Assembly (NCBI GenBank): GCA_965232165.1
Contig: CBDDOY010000001.1
Span: forward strand, 1,984,001 to 2,048,000
Reading direction: 5' to 3'
From: UBA2779 sp965232165
Lineage (GTDB): Bacteria > Spirochaetota > Spirochaetia > DSM-2461
Length of the DNA stretch: 64,000 nt
This document shows positions 35,784 through 44,455 of the stretch, one piece after another; the first letter of the stretch is position 1, and each line of letters opens with the position of its first letter. The notes below the pieces were generated by a model. That model had not been told where the DNA came from, did not search any database, and was given only the letters and a program-made list of their open reading frames with translations. Position numbers and translations under genes: made by a program.

Positions 35784-37049
35784 ATGATGAAAACAGTTGT
35801 GCCAATGTCTATTATTACTGTTGTTGTAGCTGTAAGCCTTATGGGCCAGTCAAACGAGATGATTGATGCCTTTTTGGAAGCCGACAGGGCAGATGTCGCA
35901 ACTTCGATGGCACTGATTGCTCAATCAGTCGATGAATTGCCGATGGATGCTACTCCAATGGAGGGATATTATTGGGCAACAGAACAGAGTTTTGGCATTT
36001 ATGTTGCCAAGATGACCCCTGAGGACCCCATGAGTCTTGGATTGTTTTATCTCGCATTGTTGAAGGTGTCCGATATGAGGGGCGGATTCATGTTCAACCT
36101 CTTTGGCACTCCGCGTTATGCCGCCAATGAAGCCGGATATCTGGGTTATGTCGATCCTTCTATGCTTTACCATACCCGTTCCATGCGGCCTTACGAAGTT
36201 CTTACAGGCATTACTTATGTCCAGGAGGATATGCCGGTAAATCTGAAGACGCCGCAGACGGAACAAGTTGATAATGATGCCCCGCAGGTCGAACCCCGTC
36301 CCCTCATTTCCGACGACAGTCCTCCTGTGGTAAAAATAGAAATTCAGCCGCAGCCCTTCAGTCCAGATAACGACAATGTGAACGATGAGGTAACTATCGG
36401 AATTGCTGTAGAAGACAGTTCACGCATCAGCGAGTGGAAACTCAATGTACTCGACAGGCGGAATAAACCGTTTATTGCCTTCTTTGGCCGCGGGCGTCCC
36501 TCAGAGCAGATTATTTGGGATGGCCGCAGCGAGAGAGGTGAACTGGTTGAATCAGCCGAGGACTATCCCTATACGTTCACGGTATCCGACATCCTGGGAA
36601 ACATCGCCATAGAACAGGGTTCTATCGCCGTGGATGTATTAGTTGTTCGTGAGGGCAGTCGCCTGAAAATTCGTATCAACAACCTGGCCTTTCAGCCGAA
36701 TTCGAGCAGTTTCACCCTCACCGGAGATGAGGGTGAGAAGAATAATCAGGTGCTTAATAGGTTGGCGGAAATCATGAAGAAATATGGGAGCTACAAGGTA
36801 ATCGTCGAAGGACATGCGGTCAGCCTGCAATGGGCCAATCCTGCGGCTGCGAAGAAGGAACAGGAATCATTGTTGATCCCTCTTTCACGTTCCCGGGCCG
36901 ATGCCATTGTCACGGAACTCACCAAGCGGGGTATTTCCGCAAGTCGGCTCATGGCCTCTGGTGTCGGCGGCGACAAGCCCCTCGTCCCTCACGGCAATGA
37001 AGAAGAGCGCTGGCGAAACAGAAGGGTAGAATTCTACCTGGAGAAATAA
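35784..37049 (+). CDS. Chimeric OmpA-domain protein
   Basis: 421 residues: a signal peptide (MMKTVVPMSIITVVVAVSLMG), an N-terminal region (~25-160) unrelated to the giant envelope protein and not recognised, a linker, then one FlgD-type Ig unit (QPFSPDNDNVNDEV) and an OmpA domain copied from the 3' end of the 28035 gene. The OmpA part keeps full length and all major motifs (IRINNLAFQPNSSSFTL; NRRVEFYLEK), so selection on it is plausible. The fusion joint is at about 36291. Confidence 0.82.
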   Translation: MMKTVVPMSIITVVVAVSLMGQSNEMIDAFLEADRADVATSMALIAQSVDELPMDATPMEGYYWATEQSFGIYVAKMTPEDPMSLGLFYLALLKVSDMRGGFMFNLFGTPRYAANEAGYLGYVDPSMLYHTRSMRPYEVLTGITYVQEDMPVNLKTPQTEQVDNDAPQVEPRPLISDDSPPVVKIEIQPQPFSPDNDNVNDEVTIGIAVEDSSRISEWKLNVLDRRNKPFIAFFGRGRPSEQIIWDGRSERGELVESAEDYPYTFTVSDILGNIAIEQGSIAVDVLVVREGSRLKIRINNLAFQPNSSSFTLTGDEGEKNNQVLNRLAEIMKKYGSYKVIVEGHAVSLQWANPAAAKKEQESLLIPLSRSRADAIVTELTKRGISASRLMASGVGGDKPLVPHGNEEERWRNRRVEFYLEK

Positions 37050-37109
37050 AACATTGAGATTTTTTACTCCTTGCCCTCCGGGTGCCGAAGTCATCCTCTA
37101 TCAAGAGTC
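36291..37109 (+). repeat. Segmental duplication, transposed copy
   Basis: Ungapped match to 31311-32129 at offset 4980. The match ends after TCAAGAGT inside what would be rlmKL. Confidence 0.93.
37054..37109 (+). pseudogene. 5' remnant of rlmKL
   Basis: The first ~18 codons of rlmKL carried along by the duplication (TTG-start, RFFTPCPPGAE). Homology stops at 37109 and the frame has no function. Confidence 0.85.
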
Positions 37110-37312
37110 CCTTCCGAGCATTGAGTGTTACCTATGTCCTGAGTTTTCCCTCAGAACTCAAGAATCAAAAATCATCTCTCAGCCTCACTGCCTGAGACCG
37201 TCCGATAAATCTCTTCGCCAATTTCCCAAAGTGGTTTCTTAGAGGCTCCCTGAAGTAAGAATACTGGGATTGAAGACGAATCTATGGCGGTCATCAATGT
37301 ATCTTCATTATT
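37110..37312. other. Intergenic gap with a decayed family-B end
   Basis: No gene. 37211-37251 resembles the right end of repeat family B with substitutions (TTTCTTAGAGGCTCCC). Confidence 0.4.
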
Positions 37313-37600
37313 CTCTAGCTAATCAACACAAATAATTCATGTCATCTGACGGTGTTTTGGCTATATTCCTGTAGACACGGTATGCATGAGGCAACATTCA
37401 TACTTGATATTGATGCGATATGTAGTAATAGCAGGAGGTTATCCGTTTAGAACATCTATATATCAATTGCTTAATAGTGTATAATGCTATGAGTTAAGCA
37501 TAATTGATACCTCCACAGGGAGGAGAAGGGAGATGCGTATGATGAAAACAGTTGTACTGATATCTATTATTACTATTGTGGCTGTAAGCCTTATGGGCCA
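37313..37600 (+). promoter_or_regulatory. Duplicated promoter/leader, copy 2
   Basis: Diverged second copy of 35578-35850. It keeps the TATAAT box (37480-37485), the purine-rich ribosome site and the first codons of the 35784 gene. Confidence 0.7.
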
Positions 37601-37622
37601 GTCAAAAGGTTGCCGGGCATGA
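37533..37622 (+). CDS. Truncated signal-peptide ORF coupled to the next gene
   Basis: 29 residues from ATG 37533: the signal peptide of the 35784 gene (MMKTVVLISIITIVAVSLMG) followed by QSKGCRA and a stop. Its TGA overlaps ATG 37619 of the next gene as ATGA. It is either a dead fragment or a leader peptide that now drives translation of the following gene. Its ribosome site (GGAGGAGAAGGG) is strong. Confidence 0.5.
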   Translation: MRMMKTVVLISIITIVAVSLMGQSKGCRA

Positions 37623-38941
37623 AAAAAGTATTTTTTCTACTTGTCATTGTTTTACTGGCGCTTCCGGTTAGCAGCATTGCTGCATATGACGGTACTTGGG
37701 GATTGGACCTCAATTTGTTCAGCTTCAAGGTCCCCTCATTTCTTGGCTCAACCCTTACCATCGATCAGACAAATAAGGCCAGTCTCTGGTATAAAGGAAT
37801 GTGGAGCAATGCCGCAAAGATAGAAATTGACGGCGGAGTCGCCTTCGACATGGATTGGAATTTTGCCGTAAGCGACACGTCCCAATTTGCATTTGATGAT
37901 ATGCAATATAGTATCTATCCCATTTTGAATAAATTCAATTTCTATGGAAGTTCGGGAAGGTTTGGCTACAAAGTGGGGCGCTATATGCATACAGATCCGG
38001 GGAAGTTAATCATCACAGCCCCATTAGATGGCACACAATTCAGTATTGACTTCGGTAAGCTGGTATTCGAAATCGGGGTCGGATATACAGGCTTGCTGTT
38101 CAATCAGTCAACCTCTTATTCCATGACCGGCAGCGATCTTGGCAGGAGTTCAGATTCCACCCTGCTGGCAACTCCCCGGCTCATCGAATACTTATCCTTG
38201 TCTTTGCCGTCGATAGCCACCTGGTTGAGCCCCTCTCTCTTTTTCCTCGCGGTACAAGATTTGTCATCTGACACAGATCTCAGCGAGTACGAAACGAAAC
38301 GTATCAACTCAATGTACCTCGAGTTCAGAAGCCGAGGATTCCTAGGTAAATCGTTTATCTACGATTTAGCACTCTCAGGTCAACTGGGATACTATGGAGA
38401 CTCCTCCATTCTGGCCGGTGCGGGAAAACTCAATTTCTCTTGGCTGCCCACCACCTCAATACTGATTGGGATAGAGGGCCGGGCCGTTACTGGGGATACA
38501 TGGGAGCGTCGTAGCTATCAGCTCACTGGAGCCACCGGCACGAATAACGAAAAAGGATCACAGTTGACACAGTATCTGCCTGTTACCACGGTTTCCCAGA
38601 GTGGGTATGTGGTAAATTTCGAGCTTGGAAATATAGTATCCTTAGCGGCATTTTTTAAGCATACAGTTTCCAGGGCATTTTCTTGGGAATTGCGGACAAC
38701 GACCTTGTTGCGTCCAGTCGAGGGGCATGTCTCATCGGCTTATGTTCCTTCAGAGTCCAAAGGCGCATTCATTGGTCAAGAAGCCTTAGTTGGACTTAGC
38801 GGATATCCAAGTCCGAATTTTAGATGGAATGTAAAAATCGGTGTGTTGTTTCCTGGCGATTTAATTGAGCTTCATAATAATCTCAAAGACTATTTGCCTG
38901 TGATACCACGCATTGGTTTGAATCTCACTTTTAGTTTGTAA
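37619..38941 (+). CDS. Predicted outer membrane beta-barrel protein
   Basis: 440 residues from ATG 37619 (signal peptide MKKVFFLLVIVLLALPVSSIAA). The mature part is built of alternating polar/hydrophobic strands with aromatic girdles and ends in Phe-Ser-Leu after a typical final strand (IGLNLTFSL), as in outer membrane barrels. No specific family recognised. It lies 25 bp before a FecR-domain gene and a lipoprotein gene, forming a small envelope operon that uses the duplicated promoter. Confidence 0.65.
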   Translation: MKKVFFLLVIVLLALPVSSIAAYDGTWGLDLNLFSFKVPSFLGSTLTIDQTNKASLWYKGMWSNAAKIEIDGGVAFDMDWNFAVSDTSQFAFDDMQYSIYPILNKFNFYGSSGRFGYKVGRYMHTDPGKLIITAPLDGTQFSIDFGKLVFEIGVGYTGLLFNQSTSYSMTGSDLGRSSDSTLLATPRLIEYLSLSLPSIATWLSPSLFFLAVQDLSSDTDLSEYETKRINSMYLEFRSRGFLGKSFIYDLALSGQLGYYGDSSILAGAGKLNFSWLPTTSILIGIEGRAVTGDTWERRSYQLTGATGTNNEKGSQLTQYLPVTTVSQSGYVVNFELGNIVSLAAFFKHTVSRAFSWELRTTTLLRPVEGHVSSAYVPSESKGAFIGQEALVGLSGYPSPNFRWNVKIGVLFPGDLIELHNNLKDYLPVIPRIGLNLTFSL

Positions 38942-38966
38942 TTTTTATCCTTATAGGAGGGATGAT

Positions 38967-39608
38967 ATGAAACAGTTTTTTTTCTTATTGCTCTTGACTC
39001 TTGGCACAGTTGGATTATCAGCTATGGAAGCGGAGATCCTTAGTATTTCCGGTTCTGTCGAGATCAAGGAACCTGGGTCATACTGGCAAAAAGCCCAAGA
39101 GGGACAGGTTGTTTCTTCTAGTTCGATGATTGCTACGGGGTTCAACTCAAAGGCATCGCTCTCGGTTGGCGGCATGGACCTTGTCCTGTCTCCGTTAACA
39201 CGAGTGAGCATTGACAGTCTTACCGAAGAACCAGAAGTCGTTAATACCTTGATGTCCTTACAAACCGGCAGGCTCCGAGCCAGTAGTCCGCCGACAGAAC
39301 GGAAAACCCGCCGGGCGATTAACTTCAAGGTGAGTACTCCGGTGGCCACGGCGGCTGTACGGGGAACGGATTTTTTCTTAAGCACTAATAAACTCGTTAC
39401 AGTCGAAGGGCTGGTGGAACTTTCAAGAGGAAATCAGGTTGTGCTCGCTCCGGCTGGTTCGAAATCCTGGGTGGCGCCTGAAACCCGGCCCACTGAGCCT
39501 ATAGCGCAAGTTGGCGAGGTTATTTCACCGGAAATAGCCGCTATTGAAGAAGAAGCCGTTGCTCCAACACCATCTCAGGTGGGCAGCGTCAGCATCAAAC
39601 TGAAATAA
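38967..39608 (+). CDS. FecR-domain exported protein
   Basis: 213 residues with a signal peptide (MKQFFFLLLLTLGTVGLSA). The FecR fold is visible: EILSISGSVEI, GQVVSSSSMIATG, SKASLSVGG, and the core VSTPVATAAVRGTDF. Unlike the classical anti-sigma regulator it has no cytoplasmic or membrane domain, so it probably acts as a periplasmic binding or assembly module. Ribosome site AGGAGGGATGAT precedes ATG 38967. Confidence 0.82.
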   Translation: MKQFFFLLLLTLGTVGLSAMEAEILSISGSVEIKEPGSYWQKAQEGQVVSSSSMIATGFNSKASLSVGGMDLVLSPLTRVSIDSLTEEPEVVNTLMSLQTGRLRASSPPTERKTRRAINFKVSTPVATAAVRGTDFFLSTNKLVTVEGLVELSRGNQVVLAPAGSKSWVAPETRPTEPIAQVGEVISPEIAAIEEEAVAPTPSQVGSVSIKLK

Positions 39609-39621
39609 GGAGTGTAGTATT

Positions 39622-40365
39622 ATGAAACTGTCAAAAACAATCTGGACTATGGCCATGGTAATAGGATGGCTTTCGTTCTTCTCCACGTGTTCCGGAACAC
39701 TTGGAGGAGCCTACGGGAGTGTGCGTATAGCCATTCCCGGTGTCGGTAATGCTTCGAGCGGCCGCTTTGTCGATGCAGCAACGATGACCAGCGGTTACGT
39801 TATTCTTGGCCGGGGTGATCAAGTCTATTCCTTAAATGAGTATACTCAGACCCATGAATTGATAAAAGGTGAAGTGGTTCTCTCCAATATCGAAGCAGGA
39901 ACCTACCTGTTGGGGGTTGTGTTGAAAAATAAGAAGGACATAGTCACCGGATTGGCACTGAAAAACATAACCGTAACTCCAGGGTATAATGAGGTGGAAG
40001 TGGTAGTAGGGCCTGGAATATCAAAGCTTGAAATTGAAGGAGTGGAGGGTTTTGAAGCCAATCCATTTGATACCCGAAACGATGCCTACTCCTTGTCGTT
40101 TAGCGAAGATACCATGATCTTCGACTACGGTAGACAATCTAAAGCTGCTATTGTGTCATACTATCCGACTTTCGGAACTGGCTCCTCTCGTAGAATAACC
40201 AAAATTGAGGCCAGTATAATTGATGCAGACGGGGCGGTGAATAGCTCTGCCACTGTCACGGGTAATAAGGTAACAGTAACAGTTTCAGCTGGTGCCAGTG
40301 GTGTCCGGTTTACGCTTACAGATAATGAGAATGATACTTATATATATAAAGTAATCCTGAAATAA
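39622..40365 (+). CDS. Putative lipoprotein of unknown function
   Basis: 247 residues; leader with possible lipobox FFSTC (Cys ~23). Beta-rich; residues ~30-130 look like a carboxypeptidase-regulatory/Ig-type unit (VVLSNIEAGTYLLGVVLKNKK). Not recognised otherwise. Third gene of the barrel-FecR-lipoprotein set, 13 bp after the FecR gene. A long inverted repeat follows its stop. Confidence 0.65.
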   Translation: MKLSKTIWTMAMVIGWLSFFSTCSGTLGGAYGSVRIAIPGVGNASSGRFVDAATMTSGYVILGRGDQVYSLNEYTQTHELIKGEVVLSNIEAGTYLLGVVLKNKKDIVTGLALKNITVTPGYNEVEVVVGPGISKLEIEGVEGFEANPFDTRNDAYSLSFSEDTMIFDYGRQSKAAIVSYYPTFGTGSSRRITKIEASIIDADGAVNSSATVTGNKVTVTVSAGASGVRFTLTDNENDTYIYKVILK

Positions 40366-40377
40366 CAAGATTTCTTG

Positions 40378-40421
40378 TGGAATTGCGTCCGGGGGGATGC
40401 CCTCCTGGACTGCAATTCCTC
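40378..40421 (+). terminator. Inverted repeat after the FecR operon
   Basis: GGAATTGC, GTCC and a G-run are mirrored by CCTCC, GGAC and GCAATTCC. A strong hairpin, but not followed by a T-run, so intrinsic termination is only possible. Confidence 0.45.
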
Positions 40422-40441
40422 CATCTCCGCATCTTCATTGA

Positions 40442-40604
40442 GGGCACCTCTAAAAAACCCATTTAGTTCTTGACTCGATCTTTTCCGCCGCTACTGCGTT
40501 GTCAAAATACTCAACTAAGCTTAAGCTGCGCCCTTAGCTTTTGCCGCCTTGTATCGACAAAAATTCCTTCGTCAGTTTCCTAAAGCTGTTTTTTAGAGGT
40601 GCCC
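40442..40604 (+). repeat. MITE-like repeat family B, full copy
   Basis: 163 bp, intact inverted ends, immediately downstream of the hairpin and next to radC. Closest in sequence to the copy at 16872. Confidence 0.9.
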
Positions 40605-40623
40605 TTGAGTTATGTCCAATCAA

Positions 40624-41313
40624 TCACTCCGGTTTCCCTAATTCGCCGTGCTCAAGGAAGCTGTAGTACTTGGTGTTGCTGAATATGATATGATCAAGCA
40701 GGGGTATGCCGAGAATGATACCGGCATTCTTAAGTCGGCGGGTGAGTTCTCTGTCCTCACCGCTGGGCTCGGTATTGCCCGATGGGTGATTATGGGCGCA
40801 GATGACAGCCGCAGCCCGATCTGCCAGCGGGTCGACAAAGACTTCCCGCGGATGAACTATGGTCCGGTCAAGTATTCCCTGACTCACAACCCTGATATGC
40901 AGGACTTCATGCGCCCCGTTCAGGCTGAGTACGAGGAAGAACTCCTGGGGCCTTGATGCCCAATTGGAGACTAACGGAACCACATCAGTCGGCTGACTTA
41001 TCTTCCTGGCGGAGGGACGCAGCCGACGGCGGGCAAATTCCAACGCTCCGGCTATCAGCCCTGCCCTGGCCGGTCCGATCCCGGGTATGCCGATGAGCCT
41101 AGCGGTATCTGCGAGATCATGGCCCTTCTCCAGTTCAGAAAGAACATCCATGGCTAGCAGATTGACATTTTTACCGGCACTGCCATTTCCCAGCATAAGG
41201 GCAAGAAGCTCAATATCGGAGAGGGCGCTCACGCCATGCTGAGCCAGCCGTTCTCTTGGCCGAAGTTCAACGGGCATATCGGCTATGTTATTGTCACGGA
41301 CATAGGAATACAT
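40624..41313 (-). CDS. radC: RadC/DUF2466 JAMM-fold protein
   Basis: 229 residues. N-terminal helix-hairpin-helix (LIGIPGIGPARAGLI, ~75-90) and C-terminal JAMM metalloprotease-like domain with HNHPSGNTEPSGED. The JAMM residues are intact. Despite its name the cellular role is unsettled. The gene stands alone on the minus strand. Confidence 0.92.
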   Translation of the reverse strand: MYSYVRDNNIADMPVELRPRERLAQHGVSALSDIELLALMLGNGSAGKNVNLLAMDVLSELEKGHDLADTARLIGIPGIGPARAGLIAGALEFARRRLRPSARKISQPTDVVPLVSNWASRPQEFFLVLSLNGAHEVLHIRVVSQGILDRTIVHPREVFVDPLADRAAAVICAHNHPSGNTEPSGEDRELTRRLKNAGIILGIPLLDHIIFSNTKYYSFLEHGELGKPE

Positions 41314-41389
41314 ACTTCTTATAACAGCTTAGGAATTAGGTTTTTCTTATGGACACCTAAAAAACACATCAGGTTCTTGATTCGATCTT
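41314..41389. repeat. Decayed family-B repeat end
   Basis: 41351-41389 (GGACACCTAAAAAACACATC and onward to GATCTTGTC) matches the left end of family B with small deletions. It abuts the dhaK remnant. Confidence 0.5.
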
Positions 41390-41557
41390 GTCTGCCGGCC
41401 TGCCCCTGAAATCACGGCAGCTTTGCTTCGCTCCGGTGAATTCGCCCGAACGATGTAATCAGGATTGTAACAAACTTTGATAATATCTCCATGGGCTTTC
41501 CATGCCTTGGAGAGAATCTTTGATTACTGAACCGGCATCATTGATGAGTTTCTTCAT
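41390..41557 (-). pseudogene. dhaK: 5' remnant of dihydroxyacetone kinase subunit DhaK
   Basis: Reading from ATG 41557: MKKLINDAGSVIKDSLQG, then after a small deletion near 41500 the protein continues in another frame as KAHGDIIKVCYNPDYIVRA and SKAAVISGAG. Both pieces match the start of DhaK, which binds dihydroxyacetone. The remaining ~85% is gone and homology stops at the decayed repeat. A ribosome site (aaaggg) precedes the ATG. The rest of the dha system is not in the window. Confidence 0.7.
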
Positions 41558-42077
41558 GTTTATCCCTTTAAATATAATGAGAACTTAGATAATTCTGAAG
41601 GACTATAAAACGCTATCTAATACATAACAGACCTCCTGGATAGAATAAAACTAGTTCTGCTGTATGTATTTCAGGAAATATTGAGACAGTAATTTTATTT
41701 TGCTGAATATCAACAGCCAAACCAGTATTTTTTTAGAAATTCCGTTAATAAGTTCTTTATTTATATGGAAATAGTCGGTTTATTAAATTGATTTTGAAGT
41801 CATATTAAATCGCTCTGCCGGTTTTCAAGTACGGGCCTTTGTTTGTGTGATATCAAGCTTCAACAGGGTGGTAGAATGAAATCAGTTCATTCTATTTCGA
41901 TGGAATACACATCTTCGCCGTCATTGATTTCTGAATAGCGGAAATCCACAGACGAAAAGCGGGGCTATTTCAACACTGTTGAGAATAAACTCAATCAGGG
42001 AATATAATGGCGCAGTTGACGGCTTTGAAAGATGCGGATATCATCATAACCGTGGCATATATCTTGGAAATAATACA
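41558..42077. other. AT-rich gene-free region
   Basis: About 520 bp, AT-rich to ~41810. I see no gene. At 41873-41893 there is a perfect inverted repeat, AGAATGAA and TTCATTCT separated by five bases, which could be an operator for the antiporter gene. The open frame from 41979 lacks a ribosome site. Confidence 0.5.
41873..41893. promoter_or_regulatory. Perfect 8-bp inverted repeat, operator-like
   Basis: AGAATGAA-atcag-TTCATTCT, 185 bp upstream of the antiporter start. Its symmetry and size fit a dimeric repressor site; no regulator is encoded nearby. Confidence 0.35.
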
Positions 42078-43262
42078 ATGACAATTCATCTCTTAGTCAT
42101 TCTGATCCTTGTGGGTGGCTGGCTGTTTGGACGCCTCGCTTCGAGTTTATGGCTGCCGAGGATACTCGGCATGATGCTGTGGGGGCTGCTGCTCGGGACG
42201 CTGTATCATGATGACATTCCCCAAGCCATCTGGGCCGTTGTGCCCCTGATAAAATCGACGGCCCTGGCCGTTCTTTTAATCCGGGCAGGACTGAGCCTTG
42301 ATCTTTCCACATTTCACCGCATTGATCCGCCGGCTGTTCGGCTGGCAGTGATTCCGGCTGTGCTGGAATCATTGATCCTTGTATTGCTATTTCGGTATCT
42401 TGTTGGTTTTGAGTGGGTTATTGCAGCCCTGGCCGCCATCCTGATTACGGCGGTGTCCCCCGCCGTCGCCATACCTGTTATGTTAACTCTCAAAGAAAAT
42501 AGATATGGAGAGAATAACGATATGCCTAATTCGATACTGACCGGCGCAAGTCTGGAGGTTGTCCTTGTCCTTTATACAATGGTCCTGGGTCTGATACAGG
42601 GAGGAGAAATCTCTCTATTGCACACGGCCCTCATGCTGTCTTGGACCTTGATTATGGGCGTACTATCGGGGGGGCTGGCCGGGTTATTTCTGATATGGCT
42701 GTTTGAACGATTTGATACGAGAATTCAGATCAACGAAAAAACCATTCTTATCTTCGGGCTATGCCTCTTTCTTACTCAGGTGAGTGACTGGCTCAAAGTC
42801 TCCCCGCTGCTTGGTATCATAGCCATGAGTTCCGTTTTGGCCACAAGAATGCCCAAGGTATCCGAGTTGTTATCTGCTAAATATAAAGGTCTTTGGGATT
42901 TTAATGAAGCTGTGCTTTTCGTGCTGATCGGCATATCTATCAAGCTGGAGTCGGTGACGGGGATTCTTCCCTGGGGTATCCTCATGATAGCCCTAGGTCT
43001 TACGGCAAGAGCGGCAGGGATGATCCTGGCCACCCAGTTTGCATCAATGCCTTGGAATGAAAGGATTTTCTCCGTCTTTGTCTGCATCCCCAAAGCTACC
43101 TGTACAGGCCGCACTCGGAGCCTTGCCTATGCAACTGGGAATAGCGGAGGTGAAACCATTTTCGCATACGCTGTACTCAGTATTCTCATCGCAACACCGT
43201 TGGAAATGCTGGGAATTCGTATTACCGGCAAGAGGCTGTTCGGAGTCTCGCCGGGCCAATAA
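42078..43262 (+). CDS. Cation/proton antiporter (CPA1/NhaP-type) with an internal compensated frameshift
   Basis: 394 residues from ATG 42078, with about 12 hydrophobic segments of the PF00999 sodium/hydrogen exchanger fold. LLIRAGLSLDL and the central ITAVSPAVAIP match the family. At ~residue 342, after CIPKAT, the protein runs out of phase for about 15 codons (TGRTRSLAYATGN) where the alternate frame gives the family-like VQAALGALPMQLGIA, then returns at GGETIFAYAVLS. This indicates a +1 indel near 43101 and a -1 near 43145. The product is probably altered in a conserved helix. Confidence 0.78.
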   Translation: MTIHLLVILILVGGWLFGRLASSLWLPRILGMMLWGLLLGTLYHDDIPQAIWAVVPLIKSTALAVLLIRAGLSLDLSTFHRIDPPAVRLAVIPAVLESLILVLLFRYLVGFEWVIAALAAILITAVSPAVAIPVMLTLKENRYGENNDMPNSILTGASLEVVLVLYTMVLGLIQGGEISLLHTALMLSWTLIMGVLSGGLAGLFLIWLFERFDTRIQINEKTILIFGLCLFLTQVSDWLKVSPLLGIIAMSSVLATRMPKVSELLSAKYKGLWDFNEAVLFVLIGISIKLESVTGILPWGILMIALGLTARAAGMILATQFASMPWNERIFSVFVCIPKATCTGRTRSLAYATGNSGGETIFAYAVLSILIATPLEMLGIRITGKRLFGVSPGQ

Positions 43263-44303
43263 TTGAAAGTCTATTGCTCTGTATCCAACGATGCTCGAGA
43301 AAACCTTGCACTGGAGGAAACCCTGCTCAATAGCGGTGCAGGACCGGTGCTGCTGCTCTATGAGAACGCTCCTGCCGTGGTAGTCGGCAGGTTTCAGAAT
43401 CCATGGCGTGAGTGTCGTACCGGATTGGCGCGGCGTTTAGGCATTCCTATACTGCGGCGAATCTCAGGCGGAGGTACGGTTGTACACACTTTTGGGAATC
43501 TTAACTGGTCCATCATATCCCCAAGTCCTTTGTCTGAGAAAGCAGGAACAATCAATAAGATGCGGCAGGGATTGCGCGCCCTTGGGCTTGAGGTGATGAC
43601 TAACAGTCGGCATGATCTTTTACTTCCCTTCCCCGGGAAAAGCGTTAGCCCTAAGATCAGCGGCAGTGCATTCAGACAGACTTCTCGGGGCAGCCTGCAT
43701 CATGCCACCCTATTGATCAATGCATCTCTTCATCTTCTTCGGCTGCTCCTGAGGGTTCCCCCGCGTGATATCAGCGGGATGTCTGTTGGATCGATCAGAT
43801 CAGAAGTGGCAAATCTTCATGAGCTTGCACCGGGGCTCTCTCTCGATGAAGTGAAGGCGTCTATTTCCCATGCCTGGACGGGGGAGTATGCGTTGAATTC
43901 TATAGAACCGAAAAAATTTTCCGATAATCCCGACTACATCCGGGCCTACGAACGAATCGTTTCGCCTCAATGGATATGGGGCAAGACTCCGTTTTTCACG
44001 GAACGGTTTGCCGACATTCCAGGCTGTCAGGCGGGAGTATTGACCTGTGAAGTCAAATTCGGCAGTATTCATAGAATCATGTTGGATGGCACAGATTGGC
44101 CGCTGCTCAATGGCCGGTCCTATCATGGCGAGGCCATACTTGCAGGACTGGAGCAGAGGTTGACCGGGCCGGTACGCAAAGATGCCTCCCCGTCCTGGCT
44201 GGAACATTTTGCCGCCTTGGTTGACTCCGATGATTATCCGGTCCGAAGCTCTTGGGATCAGATATTCACTCCAGTGTTCCGTCATCAACCTGCTCCCAAA
44301 TGA
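43263..44303 (+). CDS. lplA: Lipoate-protein ligase A
   Basis: 346 residues from TTG 43263, directly after the antiporter stop. It attaches lipoate, through lipoyl-AMP, to E2 or GcvH proteins. Family motifs: VVVGRFQNPWREC, RRISGGGTVVHTFGNLNWSI and KISGSAFRQT with the catalytic Lys, plus the C-terminal accessory domain (FTERFADIPGCQAGVLTCEVKFGSI). The zero spacing to the antiporter suggests transcriptional coupling. Confidence 0.9.
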   Translation: MKVYCSVSNDARENLALEETLLNSGAGPVLLLYENAPAVVVGRFQNPWRECRTGLARRLGIPILRRISGGGTVVHTFGNLNWSIISPSPLSEKAGTINKMRQGLRALGLEVMTNSRHDLLLPFPGKSVSPKISGSAFRQTSRGSLHHATLLINASLHLLRLLLRVPPRDISGMSVGSIRSEVANLHELAPGLSLDEVKASISHAWTGEYALNSIEPKKFSDNPDYIRAYERIVSPQWIWGKTPFFTERFADIPGCQAGVLTCEVKFGSIHRIMLDGTDWPLLNGRSYHGEAILAGLEQRLTGPVRKDASPSWLEHFAALVDSDDYPVRSSWDQIFTPVFRHQPAPK

Positions 44304-44311
44304 CAATAAGA

Positions 44312-44391
44312 GCAAGGGATTGAAACGGAAATGCCGCTGCCGGCAGAATAAGGCATTGGAGATGAGAAGCCCGGCCTGAAGGAGTGAGCCG
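44312..44391 (-). repeat. Dispersed hairpin repeat family A, degenerate copy 4
   Basis: Truncated and diverged (central palindrome reduced to GCCGCTGCCGGCAG). Followed by a block (CTGCCGGACT and TCTGGTCAGTTTTT, ~44430-44460) also found after copy 5. Confidence 0.6.
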
Positions 44392-44455
44392 AGATACTGG
44401 TTTTTGATAATTACGGGATACGAGGAGCCTGCCGGACTCAACTTTTCTGGTCAGT

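Noticed and set aside
43039..43266. Separate 75-residue ORF inside the antiporter gene
   Set aside because: Only its middle is meaningful, as the out-of-phase part of the antiporter.
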